Virus record (IMG/VR): IMGVR_UViG_3300020160_001425
Span: 1-26,176 of that record
Source: a virus
Strand: one strand, 5' to 3'
DNA length: 26,176 nt
The stretch's first letter is position 1. Each line of letters begins with the position of its first letter. Position numbers and translations under genes: made by a program. The notes beneath the pieces are model-generated. The model ran no database searches. It saw nothing but the letters and a program-made list of their open reading frames with translations, and was not told the origin of the DNA. Shown piece by piece: positions 6,216 to 14,831 of this stretch.

Positions 6216-9200
6216 GTGGGCGGCAAAACTTCAACGAGCACCTCTCAGGTATCAATCCCTCCGGAAGTGCTTGCCCGGTATAACGCGGTCAACACCCGTG
6301 CTGAGGATGTGGCGACAAACCCATTCAAGCAGTATGGCACGACCGCTGACGCCTTTGTCGCCCCCGTTAACCAGCAGCAGACCACTGGTATCGCGAACGT
6401 GAACGCTGCGGCTGGCACTGCCCAGCCGTACATCGATGCCGCCAAGGCCGCCACGACAGCTGGCATGGGCTCCGCGCAGCCCGGTGAGCTGGACGTCAGC
6501 AAGTACATGAACCCCTACCAGCAGCAGGTCATCGATGCGACCATGAAGCAAATGGGGCAGGCCAACGAGCAGGCGCAATCCGGCGCTCTCGGCACGGCCG
6601 TGTCTTCAGGTGCCTTTGGTGGTGACCGGGCTGGCATCGCTGCCGCCAACCTTGCCAACCAGCAGGGCATGGCCATGGGCTCCACCTTGGCTGGCCTGAA
6701 CGCTCAGAACTATGGTCAGGCCGTGCAGACCGCGCAGCAGCAGCAAGGCGTCACGCTGGGGGCCACGCAGGCCGATCTGGCGCGCTTCCTGCAGGGCGGC
6801 GGCCAACTGGCCAACCTTGGCGTCACCGCACAGCAGGCAGGCCTGCAGGGCGCGGAAGCCCAGATCAACGCTGGCACGCTGCAGCAGCAGACCGAACAGG
6901 CCGGGAAGACCGCTCTGGTCAACCAGTTCATGCAGGAGCAGGGCTACCCGTTCCAAGTGGCGCAGTTCCTCGCCAACATCGCCATGGGCACCGGATCGCT
7001 GTCTGGGTCGACCACGACGTCGACACAGCCCACGCCGTTCTTCTCGGATCGCCGCCTGAAGGAAGACATCAAGCGCATCGGCAACACCGATGACGGTCTC
7101 CCGATCTACAAGTTCAAGTACAAGGGCGACGACAGCCACCAGACCCACGTCGGCTTCATGGCTGACGAGGTCGAGCAGAAAAAGCCTGAGGCTGTCGGCC
7201 TGCACCCCAGCGGGTACAAGACGGTCGATTACGACAAGGCGACCCGCAACAGCATGGGCGGCGGTGTGATGCCGGAGCGTGCCGGGCAGGGCTTTGCTGA
7301 GGGTGGTATCGCCGGGCCGTACGGTTCTTCGGCAGGATCGCAGGTCGACTTCGGTGGGTACGTCCCGCAGGCATACCTCCCGGTCGGCGGCTTGATGATG
7401 GCCGACCCTGCCCTCATGGACAACTCCAACAGAAACCTTGCCGCCCTGATGGAGAAGTCGTCCAACTTCGGCTCAAACCTACAGAAGCTTGACGAGCAAT
7501 TCGGCAAGGATGGAACCTTCTGGGACATGTTCCGGAAGCAGGATGATGAATATGCATCCGGCGGCGCTGCGTACCTCAAGACCCCCAGCGGGGGCCTCGC
7601 GCCGAACAGCGCTAAGAGCTATCTGGCCGACACCATCGAGAGCCAGAACAACGCCGAAAAGCCGGAGCTGATGACGGCGCAGGGTGGCGGCAGTGATCGC
7701 AAGAGCCCGGCCGAGAACGTCCTTGATCTTGGCAAGATGGCCATGACGATCTTCGGTTTCCAGAACGGCGGCCGTACCGGATACGCCGACGGCGGCAACC
7801 CGTACGATGCTCTCGAAAGGATGATGCCCGAAGAGAAGAAGCAGTACACCGCAGACCTTCGCGCGTTTGCCACGAGGGACCCTTCGATCATCCGTTCCGC
7901 AAATGAGGGTGGCCTGAACCCCACGGCCTATCTCGGGAACGATGCCGCGACACCCACTGCCGATCTCTCGTACAGGAATGCACTCTCCGTAATGTCTGAC
8001 CCCGAGTACAAGCAGTACCGGGGTGACATTGACGCATTCAATATCAGGCACCCCGGAACAATCCGGCGCGCTGAAGACACCGGAACAAACCCGCGCTCCG
8101 TGATGGCTGAACGGCCCCCGACTGGCCTTTCCCCGGATGGAACGAGGGTCGGGCCGACCATTGAGAATGCGGCAGCCATTTCGCGTCCAGCTCCGACGGT
8201 TCCTGCGCCCACGATGGGCGACCTGAACGCGGCTGGCATCGGCGCTGCCAAGATGCCCGCAGCCCCCGCAGAACCGACCGGGGTCGCCAAGGCCGCCATT
8301 CCGGCTAATGGCCCGCTTACCGACACCGGGAACGTCCCAGAGGGTGGGTATGATGCCATTGTCCCGCTTGGGACGCAGCTGGATTTCGTCATGCACGAAC
8401 TGCAGCAGCCCGCCTACAATGGCTACCTGAAGCGCGACTACCGGACGCCGTCTGAGGCCGCAATCGCCTTCGATGCGATCTATGAACGGTCGGGCGGTGC
8501 TGGCAACAAGATCGCCGCAGCGAACGCAGAGGATATCTACGCCGCTGCCGCATCAGGTGACATGTCCGGCCTGCCGCCGAACGTGGCGACGGCATACAAC
8601 CACTTTGTGCAAGGCGGCATGGACCCTATCCAAGCAGCTGGCGCGGCTGGCCGACTGATGGTGGAAAGCTATTCCCATCTTGACCCGAACGCCCGCAACA
8701 CGATGGGCGGAGGCAATGGGACGTACGGCATCGCCCAGTGGCGCGGCGACCGCATGGAGAACTTGGCAAACTTCGCTGGTGTTCCCTTCGATGCCCTCAC
8801 TGGTGCCCCGGTATCGACGCCGGAGGGGCGCTACTATTCGTCCGGCTCTGGCGGTGACGGGTACTCCGGCGGCCTCAGCCGCTCGACCAGCAACGGCGAA
8901 GAGGGTGGTCGCGGTCTCGGCCTCGGCAAGTTCCTGAAGGAAAACGCTGGCAACAAGGACTTCCTGCTGTCCCTGCTGTCGGGCCTCGGAACCATGGCGT
9001 CCTCGCCCAGCCTGTACCTTGGCTCTGCGCTTCTGCAGGGCGTTGGTGGCGCGGCCAATACGTACATGGCACGCGAACAGCAGCGTGGTGAGATCACCAA
9101 GCAGAACATCGACAACATGTACCAGATCGCCCAGAAGACGATGGACTGGAACGCGATGAACCCGGAAAATCAGATCACTCCAGCTCAAATGGCCAAGATC

Positions 9201-10208
9201 GTTGGCATGGATGTGAACTTCCCTGAAACCGCCACGGTTCAGGACATTATGAGCGGTGCGTACACCCCAACCACCGGGAGCGGTCTGGAAAAGATAGACT
9301 ACCAGACCTTCCAGAATGGAGTTGTGGATATCGACGGCAGAACCGTCCGCATGCAGGACGACCCGGTGTCGCTGCAGCGCTTTATTCTCGATAACGGCGG
9401 TGCCAGCCCCGACAGCTGGATCGGACGCGAGGTGGCGAGAGCTGAGACGAGGCTGGCTCAAATTGAAGCCTCTGGCGGCATGACGACTGACGCCAACGAT
9501 CAGCAGTTCCAAATCCCCGGCTACACTTCCGTGGGCGACACTCAAGCTCTGGCTCAGGCGAACCGTGAAGCCTCTGCTGAGTTCCGCGCTGCAACCACTG
9601 AGGAAATCAACGCCTCAAGCCGCCAACTGGCGTCCATCGGCACCCTTGAGGGCATCTACTCCAAGATGGAAGCCGGGAAGTTTGCCAACGTGGGTGCGGA
9701 GACAAGCGCGGTGCTGTCCGCCCTCGATCCGGGCAATTTCACCGGGTGGCAGAAGTACGATCTGACCGATCCGGCCCAGTACGAGATCGCCATGAAGGGT
9801 GCCGGGGAGATCATGGCATCCAGACTGTCGACGTTGCCCGGCGGTGCCCCAAAGGCAGGGATCGAGCTTTTGTCGACCGTGACGCCGATGCCCGACATGC
9901 AGCCTGATGCAATCAAAAAGCTTCTCGCCATCGCAAAGGCTGAAGCAAAATACCGCATGGCTATGTACAGGGATTATGACCCGGCGGTGCATGGAACCGA
10001 CGTGACCAAATACACGAAGGAATTTGCCGCAAATGGCGAAAGGTTCCAAGAGTATCTGGACGAGGCACTGGCATCCATGCCTGAGTTTGCAGGGGAGCGG
10101 GGTTCTGAAGTATTGACGGCAGACAATGCGCCAGATGGGTCCACGGACGTTGACACTAATGGAAGGCCCATCATCAAGAAAAACGGAAAGTGGGTGCTTC
10201 AGCCATGA
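6216..10208 (+). CDS. giant ejection/internal virion protein with S74 autoprotease core and permuted tail-lysozyme domain
   Basis: A 1330-aa protein starting at GTG 6216, with GAGAGGGG at 6201-6208. Domains in order: (a) residues 1-270, Gln/Ala-rich helical region; (b) 277-344, Peptidase S74 core beginning SDRRLKEDI with the Ser277/Lys282 pair, then GFMADEVEQ and YKTVDYDKA; (c) 345-715, low-complexity region with two related 35-aa repeats (539-573, 596-630); (d) about 716-862, lysozyme-like region with the HEL...YERSGG half (E728, Y756-R758) before the catalytic half (Glu817 in LMVES, Q841-W842 in GIAQWRG); (e) 863-1330, Gly-rich linker, hydrophobic segment (about 920-950) and helical tail ending KKNGKWVLQP. 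Likely role: ejected at infection, opening peptidoglycan for DNA passage, as T7 gp16 does. S74 domains are normally C-terminal in fibres, and the lysozyme order is unusual. Confidence 0.75.
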   Translation: MGGKTSTSTSQVSIPPEVLARYNAVNTRAEDVATNPFKQYGTTADAFVAPVNQQQTTGIANVNAAAGTAQPYIDAAKAATTAGMGSAQPGELDVSKYMNPYQQQVIDATMKQMGQANEQAQSGALGTAVSSGAFGGDRAGIAAANLANQQGMAMGSTLAGLNAQNYGQAVQTAQQQQGVTLGATQADLARFLQGGGQLANLGVTAQQAGLQGAEAQINAGTLQQQTEQAGKTALVNQFMQEQGYPFQVAQFLANIAMGTGSLSGSTTTSTQPTPFFSDRRLKEDIKRIGNTDDGLPIYKFKYKGDDSHQTHVGFMADEVEQKKPEAVGLHPSGYKTVDYDKATRNSMGGGVMPERAGQGFAEGGIAGPYGSSAGSQVDFGGYVPQAYLPVGGLMMADPALMDNSNRNLAALMEKSSNFGSNLQKLDEQFGKDGTFWDMFRKQDDEYASGGAAYLKTPSGGLAPNSAKSYLADTIESQNNAEKPELMTAQGGGSDRKSPAENVLDLGKMAMTIFGFQNGGRTGYADGGNPYDALERMMPEEKKQYTADLRAFATRDPSIIRSANEGGLNPTAYLGNDAATPTADLSYRNALSVMSDPEYKQYRGDIDAFNIRHPGTIRRAEDTGTNPRSVMAERPPTGLSPDGTRVGPTIENAAAISRPAPTVPAPTMGDLNAAGIGAAKMPAAPAEPTGVAKAAIPANGPLTDTGNVPEGGYDAIVPLGTQLDFVMHELQQPAYNGYLKRDYRTPSEAAIAFDAIYERSGGAGNKIAAANAEDIYAAAASGDMSGLPPNVATAYNHFVQGGMDPIQAAGAAGRLMVESYSHLDPNARNTMGGGNGTYGIAQWRGDRMENLANFAGVPFDALTGAPVSTPEGRYYSSGSGGDGYSGGLSRSTSNGEEGGRGLGLGKFLKENAGNKDFLLSLLSGLGTMASSPSLYLGSALLQGVGGAANTYMAREQQRGEITKQNIDNMYQIAQKTMDWNAMNPENQITPAQMAKIVGMDVNFPETATVQDIMSGAYTPTTGSGLEKIDYQTFQNGVVDIDGRTVRMQDDPVSLQRFILDNGGASPDSWIGREVARAETRLAQIEASGGMTTDANDQQFQIPGYTSVGDTQALAQANREASAEFRAATTEEINASSRQLASIGTLEGIYSKMEAGKFANVGAETSAVLSALDPGNFTGWQKYDLTDPAQYEIAMKGAGEIMASRLSTLPGGAPKAGIELLSTVTPMPDMQPDAIKKLLAIAKAEAKYRMAMYRDYDPAVHGTDVTKYTKEFAANGERFQEYLDEALASMPEFAGERGSEVLTADNAPDGSTDVDTNGRPIIKKNGKWVLQP
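7830..8105 (+). repeat. two diverged 35-aa repeats in the ejection protein
   Basis: Residues 539-573 (7830-7934) and 596-630 (8001-8105) share the pattern E-x-KQY-x2-D-x2-AF-x2-R-x-P-x2-IR-x-A-x3-G-x-NP. About 15 of 35 positions are identical by eye. They lie between the S74 core and the lysozyme-like domain and look like a small helical module copied once. Confidence 0.7.
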
Positions 10209-12094
10209 CCGATGAAATCATCCCCAGCGGGAAATCCCTCAAGCTCCCCGGTGCGGTCAGTGAGGATGCTGTAATCCCAAGTGGAAAGAGCTTGGCCGCT
10301 CCTAAATCGGCACCCGGCTGGGACACGGCCGATGTTGGCAAGAGTGTCGGGTCGAAGCTTGTGCAGGGCACTACGGCGCTGGCTGACCTGCCCGGCGACA
10401 TCGCCAAGGGCGGCATCGGTCTGGCTGAGCGTGTCACTGGGTACGACATCCCCGACTGGGCAGAGCGTGGGATGATGGCTCTGACGCCCGGCGGTATGGG
10501 TCGCGCTGTCAGCGGTGAAAGCTCCACTGAGGCCGTGACGCGGGAGCTCCCTTCCGTCATGGGTTACGAGCCCAAGTCGACAGCTGGCCGTTACGCTGGA
10601 AACGTGGCTTACATGGCACCAGCTGCCGCCACGGCCGCGCTGAGTGGGGGTGCATCCCTTCTTCCGACCCTCGTCGGCGGTGCTGTGGTTCCCGGTCTCA
10701 GCGGGGAGCTGGCGCGCGACATTGGCGAAAGAGCTTCCAGAGCTGGCATTGTGGGCACGGAGAACCCGGAGCAAACCGGAGAGGCGTTCAAGCTGGGCGC
10801 TGAGCTCCTGTCGCCGTTTGCTGCGGCTAAATTCCTCCCATCGGTCGGAACAGCCATAAAAAACCCGGCAATGAGAACTCCCGCCGAGGAGATCGAAAGG
10901 CTGAGAGCATCCGGCATCAACGTGACGCCGGGCTCGTATCGCCCGACGCAGGAGGCTGCTCTTGCTGGGGCTTCTGGGGACCTTACCAACCCCAAGATGG
11001 CTGCAATCATCGGAAAGCAGCCTGAGCAGTTCAGCAATTTTGCGCTGAAGACGTCCGGCATCACCGATGATATGGCCCGGTCTTACGGCTACACTGAGGG
11101 ACTGACCCCGATGACCGCTCCCAAGGTGGTCAACGCTGAACTGAGCAGGATTGGCCCTCAGATCGGCCAAACCTACGACGCAATTCTCGCCAGAAACTTC
11201 CCTGTCCAACTCTGGTCGAAGATCAGAAATCTGGCAAATGGTCTTCCAGATGTTCCTGCATTTGATCCGTCGAAAAAGACGTCAGGCGAGTGGCTCCATG
11301 ATATTCGTCAGGGGGCAAATCAAATCATCAAAAAGGGTGAGCTAAAGTCACACATCAGGGACGCTGGGAACCTGATAAGCTATATTGATGACGCAATCAC
11401 TCATGTCGTTGGACCCTCCGGAAGGGAAGCGCTGGACGCGGCAAACGCTCAATTCTCTCGCCTGAAGTCTCTGCAGGATGCATTCGAGATCGCAGCAAAT
11501 AATCGCAGGTCTGGGGTTATCCACCCGTCGGACATGACGGCCGTGGGCGGGACAAGACACACCGCAGATGTATCTGAGATCGCAAGCATCGCGGACAAGT
11601 ATCTTATCCCTCAGGGGGCTGGCAGGGCGGTATCCCCGTCCAAGGGCAGGACCCTGATGCAATACGGGCGTGACGCCGTCGGGGGTGCTTTGGCAAGCGC
11701 CCCGGCAATGATGGCGTACGGCATGCCGTCAGACATTCCCAGCATCGTGAAGGCGGTGACCGCCGCAGCTGCTGGCGCGGCAGGAACCGACCTTGTTCAA
11801 CGCGCCCTCCGCGCCGCGAAGGGATCGTCTTACGCACAGAACGTGGCCCGGTCGAAGGCTCTGTACGGAACGCCCATGGCACCCATGCTGGCCGCGCCCG
11901 CCCTCAACGCTGCAGACGACCGCATCGGCCGCAAGTCCGGGGGCCGGGTGGGCGACCACATGGCGGCGGCTGACCACTTGGTGCGGGCTGCCGAACGTGC
12001 TAAGAATGACCTTGGAAAGACCACCGAGCCGCTTCTGAACCAGTCGGACGACGCGGTGGCGCACGCGCTTGAAGTGGCGAACAGGAGCATCTGA
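10205..12094 (+). CDS. putative ejection/internal virion protein
   Basis: A 629-aa protein; ATG 10205 overlaps the previous stop (ATGA), preferred over an in-frame GTG at 10190. The N-terminus holds two copies of a short element (IIPSGKSLKLPG and VIPSGKSLAAPK). Two long Ala/Gly-rich hydrophobic stretches (about residues 122-155 and 491-530) could insert in a membrane, separated by a largely helical, charged middle. The C-terminus (RKSGGRVGDHMAAADHLVRAAERAKNDLGK...ALEVANRSI, shown in part) resembles a tail motif seen in large proteins of phages of alphaproteobacteria. Its place after the lysozyme-bearing protein suggests it helps build the DNA-translocation channel across the envelope. No enzyme motif is seen. 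Confidence 0.6.
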   Translation: MTDEIIPSGKSLKLPGAVSEDAVIPSGKSLAAPKSAPGWDTADVGKSVGSKLVQGTTALADLPGDIAKGGIGLAERVTGYDIPDWAERGMMALTPGGMGRAVSGESSTEAVTRELPSVMGYEPKSTAGRYAGNVAYMAPAAATAALSGGASLLPTLVGGAVVPGLSGELARDIGERASRAGIVGTENPEQTGEAFKLGAELLSPFAAAKFLPSVGTAIKNPAMRTPAEEIERLRASGINVTPGSYRPTQEAALAGASGDLTNPKMAAIIGKQPEQFSNFALKTSGITDDMARSYGYTEGLTPMTAPKVVNAELSRIGPQIGQTYDAILARNFPVQLWSKIRNLANGLPDVPAFDPSKKTSGEWLHDIRQGANQIIKKGELKSHIRDAGNLISYIDDAITHVVGPSGREALDAANAQFSRLKSLQDAFEIAANNRRSGVIHPSDMTAVGGTRHTADVSEIASIADKYLIPQGAGRAVSPSKGRTLMQYGRDAVGGALASAPAMMAYGMPSDIPSIVKAVTAAAAGAAGTDLVQRALRAAKGSSYAQNVARSKALYGTPMAPMLAAPALNAADDRIGRKSGGRVGDHMAAADHLVRAAERAKNDLGKTTEPLLNQSDDAVAHALEVANRSI

Positions 12095-13221
12095 TGGCGA
12101 CGACGAACAAGGGTTTGAACCAGCCCGCCACGAACTCCACCAACTGGGATGTGCCGCTGAACGCCAACTTCGGGTTCATCGATGCGGCCCTTGGCTCCAC
12201 CACCACGAAGAGCGTCACTGGCATCGGCACGACGCCCGTCGTCCTGACCGCCACCGAGTACCAGAGCCTGATCCTGAGCTTCACTGGGACGCTAACCGCG
12301 AACGTGAACTATCGCATCCCGTCGGGTGTTGGCGGCCAGTGGCAGATCGTGAACGGCACCACCGGGGCCTTCACCCTGACCATCTCCAGCGCCGGGGGTG
12401 CACCGACCGTCGTTGTCCCGACTGGTGGCCAGCGTGTCGTGTTCTCCAATGGGGTTGGCATCTTCGCCTCGGACAACTCCGTCACCTCGGTAGGCTCGAC
12501 AGGGAACGTCATCTATAACGGCGGCAGCGGCCTGACTGGCAGCTCCGGCCTTTCGTACGATGGCACCGACCTTTCGATCATCGCCACCACAGCCACCACG
12601 AACGCAGCCGTCGAGGTCCTACGGGTCGAGACCCAGTCCACCGGGACCCCGGCGGTTGGCCTTGGGCCGATGATCTCATTCGCCTCCGAGACCACGGCTG
12701 GGAACACCGAGGTGGGTGCCCAGATCGCGGCTGTGATCTCTGACGTCACTGCGGCGTCTGAAGACTTCGACTTCGTCCTGCGCCTCATGGCGGCCGGGGC
12801 TGCGGCGTCTGAAATGCTCCGCATCACGTCCACTGGGGTCATGACCCTGAACGGCGGCAACGTCGTGGCGGGCAGGGCAGCTGTCAACACGGCCGTGCAG
12901 GACTTGGCATACGCTGGCATCATCGCGACCGCTGATGATGACGGCACACTCTCGACCGGGACATACACCCCGACCCCCGTGGGTGGCAACTTCAAGCGGA
13001 TCAGCAACGCCGGGGCCTTCACCTTCGCCGCTCCGACAGCTTCCGGGGACTATACTTTGGTAGTACAGATCACCAACGCAACGGGCGCTGGCGCAATCAC
13101 GATGTCAGGGTTCAGCCGGGTGACCGGGGACCCCTTCACGACCACTGTTGGTTCAGACTTCTTTGTGTTCATCACGAAGTGCAACGGCTTCACATCGGCA
13201 AACATTCAGGCCCTGCAATGA
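12094..13221 (+). CDS. putative tail fibre protein
   Basis: A 375-aa beta-rich protein joined to the upstream gene by TGATG. It opens with a motif common at fibre starts (NKGLNQPATNSTNWDVPLN), followed by repeated Thr/Gly/Val strands. A GNVIYNGGSGLTGSSGLSYD segment is typical of the region that precedes an S74 chaperone domain in other fibres, yet no S74 domain follows here. The C-terminal part (residues 285-375) looks like a beta-sandwich tip, TPTPVGGNFKRISNAGAFTF onward. Probable role: host recognition, attached to the short tail. There are no coiled coils or collagen repeats. Confidence 0.65.
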   Translation: MATTNKGLNQPATNSTNWDVPLNANFGFIDAALGSTTTKSVTGIGTTPVVLTATEYQSLILSFTGTLTANVNYRIPSGVGGQWQIVNGTTGAFTLTISSAGGAPTVVVPTGGQRVVFSNGVGIFASDNSVTSVGSTGNVIYNGGSGLTGSSGLSYDGTDLSIIATTATTNAAVEVLRVETQSTGTPAVGLGPMISFASETTAGNTEVGAQIAAVISDVTAASEDFDFVLRLMAAGAAASEMLRITSTGVMTLNGGNVVAGRAAVNTAVQDLAYAGIIATADDDGTLSTGTYTPTPVGGNFKRISNAGAFTFAAPTASGDYTLVVQITNATGAGAITMSGFSRVTGDPFTTTVGSDFFVFITKCNGFTSANIQALQ

Positions 13222-13841
13222 CCTTCCCGCTGATGCCAACGGTCCCGGCCTATATACGGGCCGCGCCTACGTGGAGCGGTCAGGTTGGCGCTGCTTCCAG
13301 CACAAGTGACGCATTTGTTGGTGGCACGATCACCCTTACCGCCACAACGGCAACCAGACTTTTGGTTGTGTTTTTCCAGATCGGTAACGTGGGTGGCCGC
13401 GTGGCGACCATCACCATCGGAGGCGTCACCCCCACGACCGCTGCTCAGGTTGATGGGTACTATGTTTTCACTACGCCCGTGAGCACATCCGGAACAGCAC
13501 TCACGCTGGCCGGAACCCAGTCTGGGACCTACGGTAGATCGGTTTGGCGTGCCTATGAGCTGTCTGGATACTCCAGCGCTACCCCGTCGATTATCATGTC
13601 AGCGCCGTCGACCGCGCCAGTATCTTCTTGGTCCGCGATGACATCGACAAACATGGCGACTGGCGGCCTATTTGAGGGAACGTCTACGCTCACGGTGTCT
13701 GCCGGAACCGCGCCCTCAGTGGTCGCAACTGGGCTGGAAGCTGGCGTGTACAACAACTTTCTGCAGGGCGCGACAGCTCAGGGCCCGATAACCTATACGC
13801 CGGGGCAGAGCACCCGATATCTGTTTGCCGCTTGGAGTTGA
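13218..13841 (+). CDS. small fibre-associated or receptor-binding protein, function unknown
   Basis: A 207-aa protein; ATG 13218 overlaps the fibre stop (ATGA), preferred over an upstream ATG at 13179 inside the fibre gene. It is almost entirely short beta strands rich in Thr, Ser, Ala and Gly, with aromatic residues near the middle (GRSVWRAYELSGYSS) and C-terminus (YTPGQSTRYLFAAWS). This suggests a jelly-roll-like or carbohydrate-binding fold displayed on the fibre. No family is recognised. The gene is followed directly by the next one through a TGATG junction. Confidence 0.55.
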   Translation: MTFPLMPTVPAYIRAAPTWSGQVGAASSTSDAFVGGTITLTATTATRLLVVFFQIGNVGGRVATITIGGVTPTTAAQVDGYYVFTTPVSTSGTALTLAGTQSGTYGRSVWRAYELSGYSSATPSIIMSAPSTAPVSSWSAMTSTNMATGGLFEGTSTLTVSAGTAPSVVATGLEAGVYNNFLQGATAQGPITYTPGQSTRYLFAAWS

Positions 13842-14308
13842 TGATGCTGAACCTGAAACAGAACGGAACCATCCTGTTTGCTGTTCCCGAAGGTGGCTGG
13901 GTGAACCTGCCGGACGGGCGGACGATCTCCCCGGCCGAGGACGGCTGGACGGACGGCGAATACACTCTTGAGCTGGTCCCGCCCGCGCCCGCGCCCACGC
14001 CTGAAGAGGCTCTGGCCGCCGAACGCGCCATGATGAAGCTGTCGTTCGCTCAGCTGATGATCGGCCTCGTCACTGAGCAGTGGATCACAGAGGCTGAGGG
14101 CGACGGCTGGCTGGCTGGCACGCTCCCCTTCGCCGTTCTGACGGTCATCGACAGCCTGCCCTTGGAGCAGCGCTTTGCGGCCAAGGCACGCGCTCTGCGC
14201 CCGTCTGAAGTGCTGCGCTCCGACCCGCTGGTGTCCGCAATGGGTGCCGCGTCTGGCAGGTCGGTGTACGAGATCGACGCCTTCTTCCGGACCTATGCTT
14301 TCGTATAG
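13841..14308 (+). CDS. small protein at end of tail module, possible fibre-assembly factor
   Basis: A 155-aa protein. The N-terminal 45 residues are beta-like (GTILFAVPEGGWVNLPDGRT), then a Pro/Ala hinge (PPAPAPAPTPEE) leads to a helical C-terminal domain (residues 60-155). A short domain, hinge and helical tail resembles proteins following phage fibre genes, some of which act in fibre assembly; function here is not proven. ATG 13841 gives a TGATG overlap, but ATG 13844 is better spaced from GGAG at 13834-13837, so either may be used. The 3' end overlaps the convergent leftward gene by 16 bp. Confidence 0.55.
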   Translation: MMLNLKQNGTILFAVPEGGWVNLPDGRTISPAEDGWTDGEYTLELVPPAPAPTPEEALAAERAMMKLSFAQLMIGLVTEQWITEAEGDGWLAGTLPFAVLTVIDSLPLEQRFAAKARALRPSEVLRSDPLVSAMGAASGRSVYEIDAFFRTYAFV

Positions 14309-14598
14309 CGTTTAGGATCGATCACAAGCAGATCGCCCACCCAGACCACTGGGTGGTTGTGCAGGCCGAACGGCACGGTGTCGACCATTTCCTTGGGGAT
14401 GTTGATGCGCCTCTTGTGCGCCCGAGAGCTGCACCGCCGGACAACGAACTCTCCACCCTCATCCATGAACTTGATGCCGATCCGGCCTCTGTTGTCCTTG
14501 TAGACCATGGCCGTCGCATCCCGGTCGATGATCTCGGCCGAGACGGTCACATAGGCGATCCTTGGGTTCTTGGGGCTCCGAGATACGCTCACACTCAC
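14293..14598 (-). CDS. hypothetical protein, last gene of leftward operon
   Basis: A 101-aa protein starting at GTG 14598, in a GTGA overlap with the gene before it in transcription. It is basic and predicted mostly beta, with RIAYVTVSAEIIDRDATAMV and a final VVWVGDLLVIDPKRY segment. No recognised domain, membrane segment or signal peptide. Its stop lies inside the convergent tail gene, so the two transcription units meet here. Confidence 0.55.
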   Translation of the reverse strand: MSVSVSRSPKNPRIAYVTVSAEIIDRDATAMVYKDNRGRIGIKFMDEGGEFVVRRCSSRAHKRRINIPKEMVDTVPFGLHNHPVVWVGDLLVIDPKRYTKA

Positions 14599-14831
14599 TT
14601 GTGGGTATCCATCTTGACCTTGCCGATATGCATCACGCTCAGCGCGATCCGGCCCATGCTGTAGTGGCTGCCGTCGGCGTTCCGGTAGAACTCCTCGACT
14701 GTGACAAAATCCACCCCCTCGGTAAGGCCAACGAACTCCTCCAAGGTCTTCGCCGGGTGCTCACAGATCACTTGGTGGATCAGCCCGCCGCTGCGGGACG
14801 GCATGTTCATCGTAATCAGAAATCTGCTCAT
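14595..14831 (-). CDS. hypothetical protein
   Basis: A 78-aa protein, ATG 14831 overlapping the preceding stop (ATGA). The N-terminus (MSRFLITMNMPSRSGG) reads as a beta strand and loop, with an acidic helix (AKTLEEFVGLTEG) and a beta C-terminus. No known family. The tight coupling on both sides argues it is translated as part of the operon. Confidence 0.55.
   Translation of the reverse strand: MSRFLITMNMPSRSGGLIHQVICEHPAKTLEEFVGLTEGVDFVTVEEFYRNADGSHYSMGRIALSVMHIGKVKMDTHK

Noticed and set aside
8553-9545. A 330-codon minus-strand frame within the ejection-protein gene
   Set aside because: Antisense shadow of a well-supported gene, with His/Arg-rich composition typical of reverse GC-rich frames.
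11517-11525. Near-match to a DnaA box (TTATCCACC)
   Set aside because: Single copy with a mismatch, within a coding region and with no AT-rich neighbour; expected by chance.
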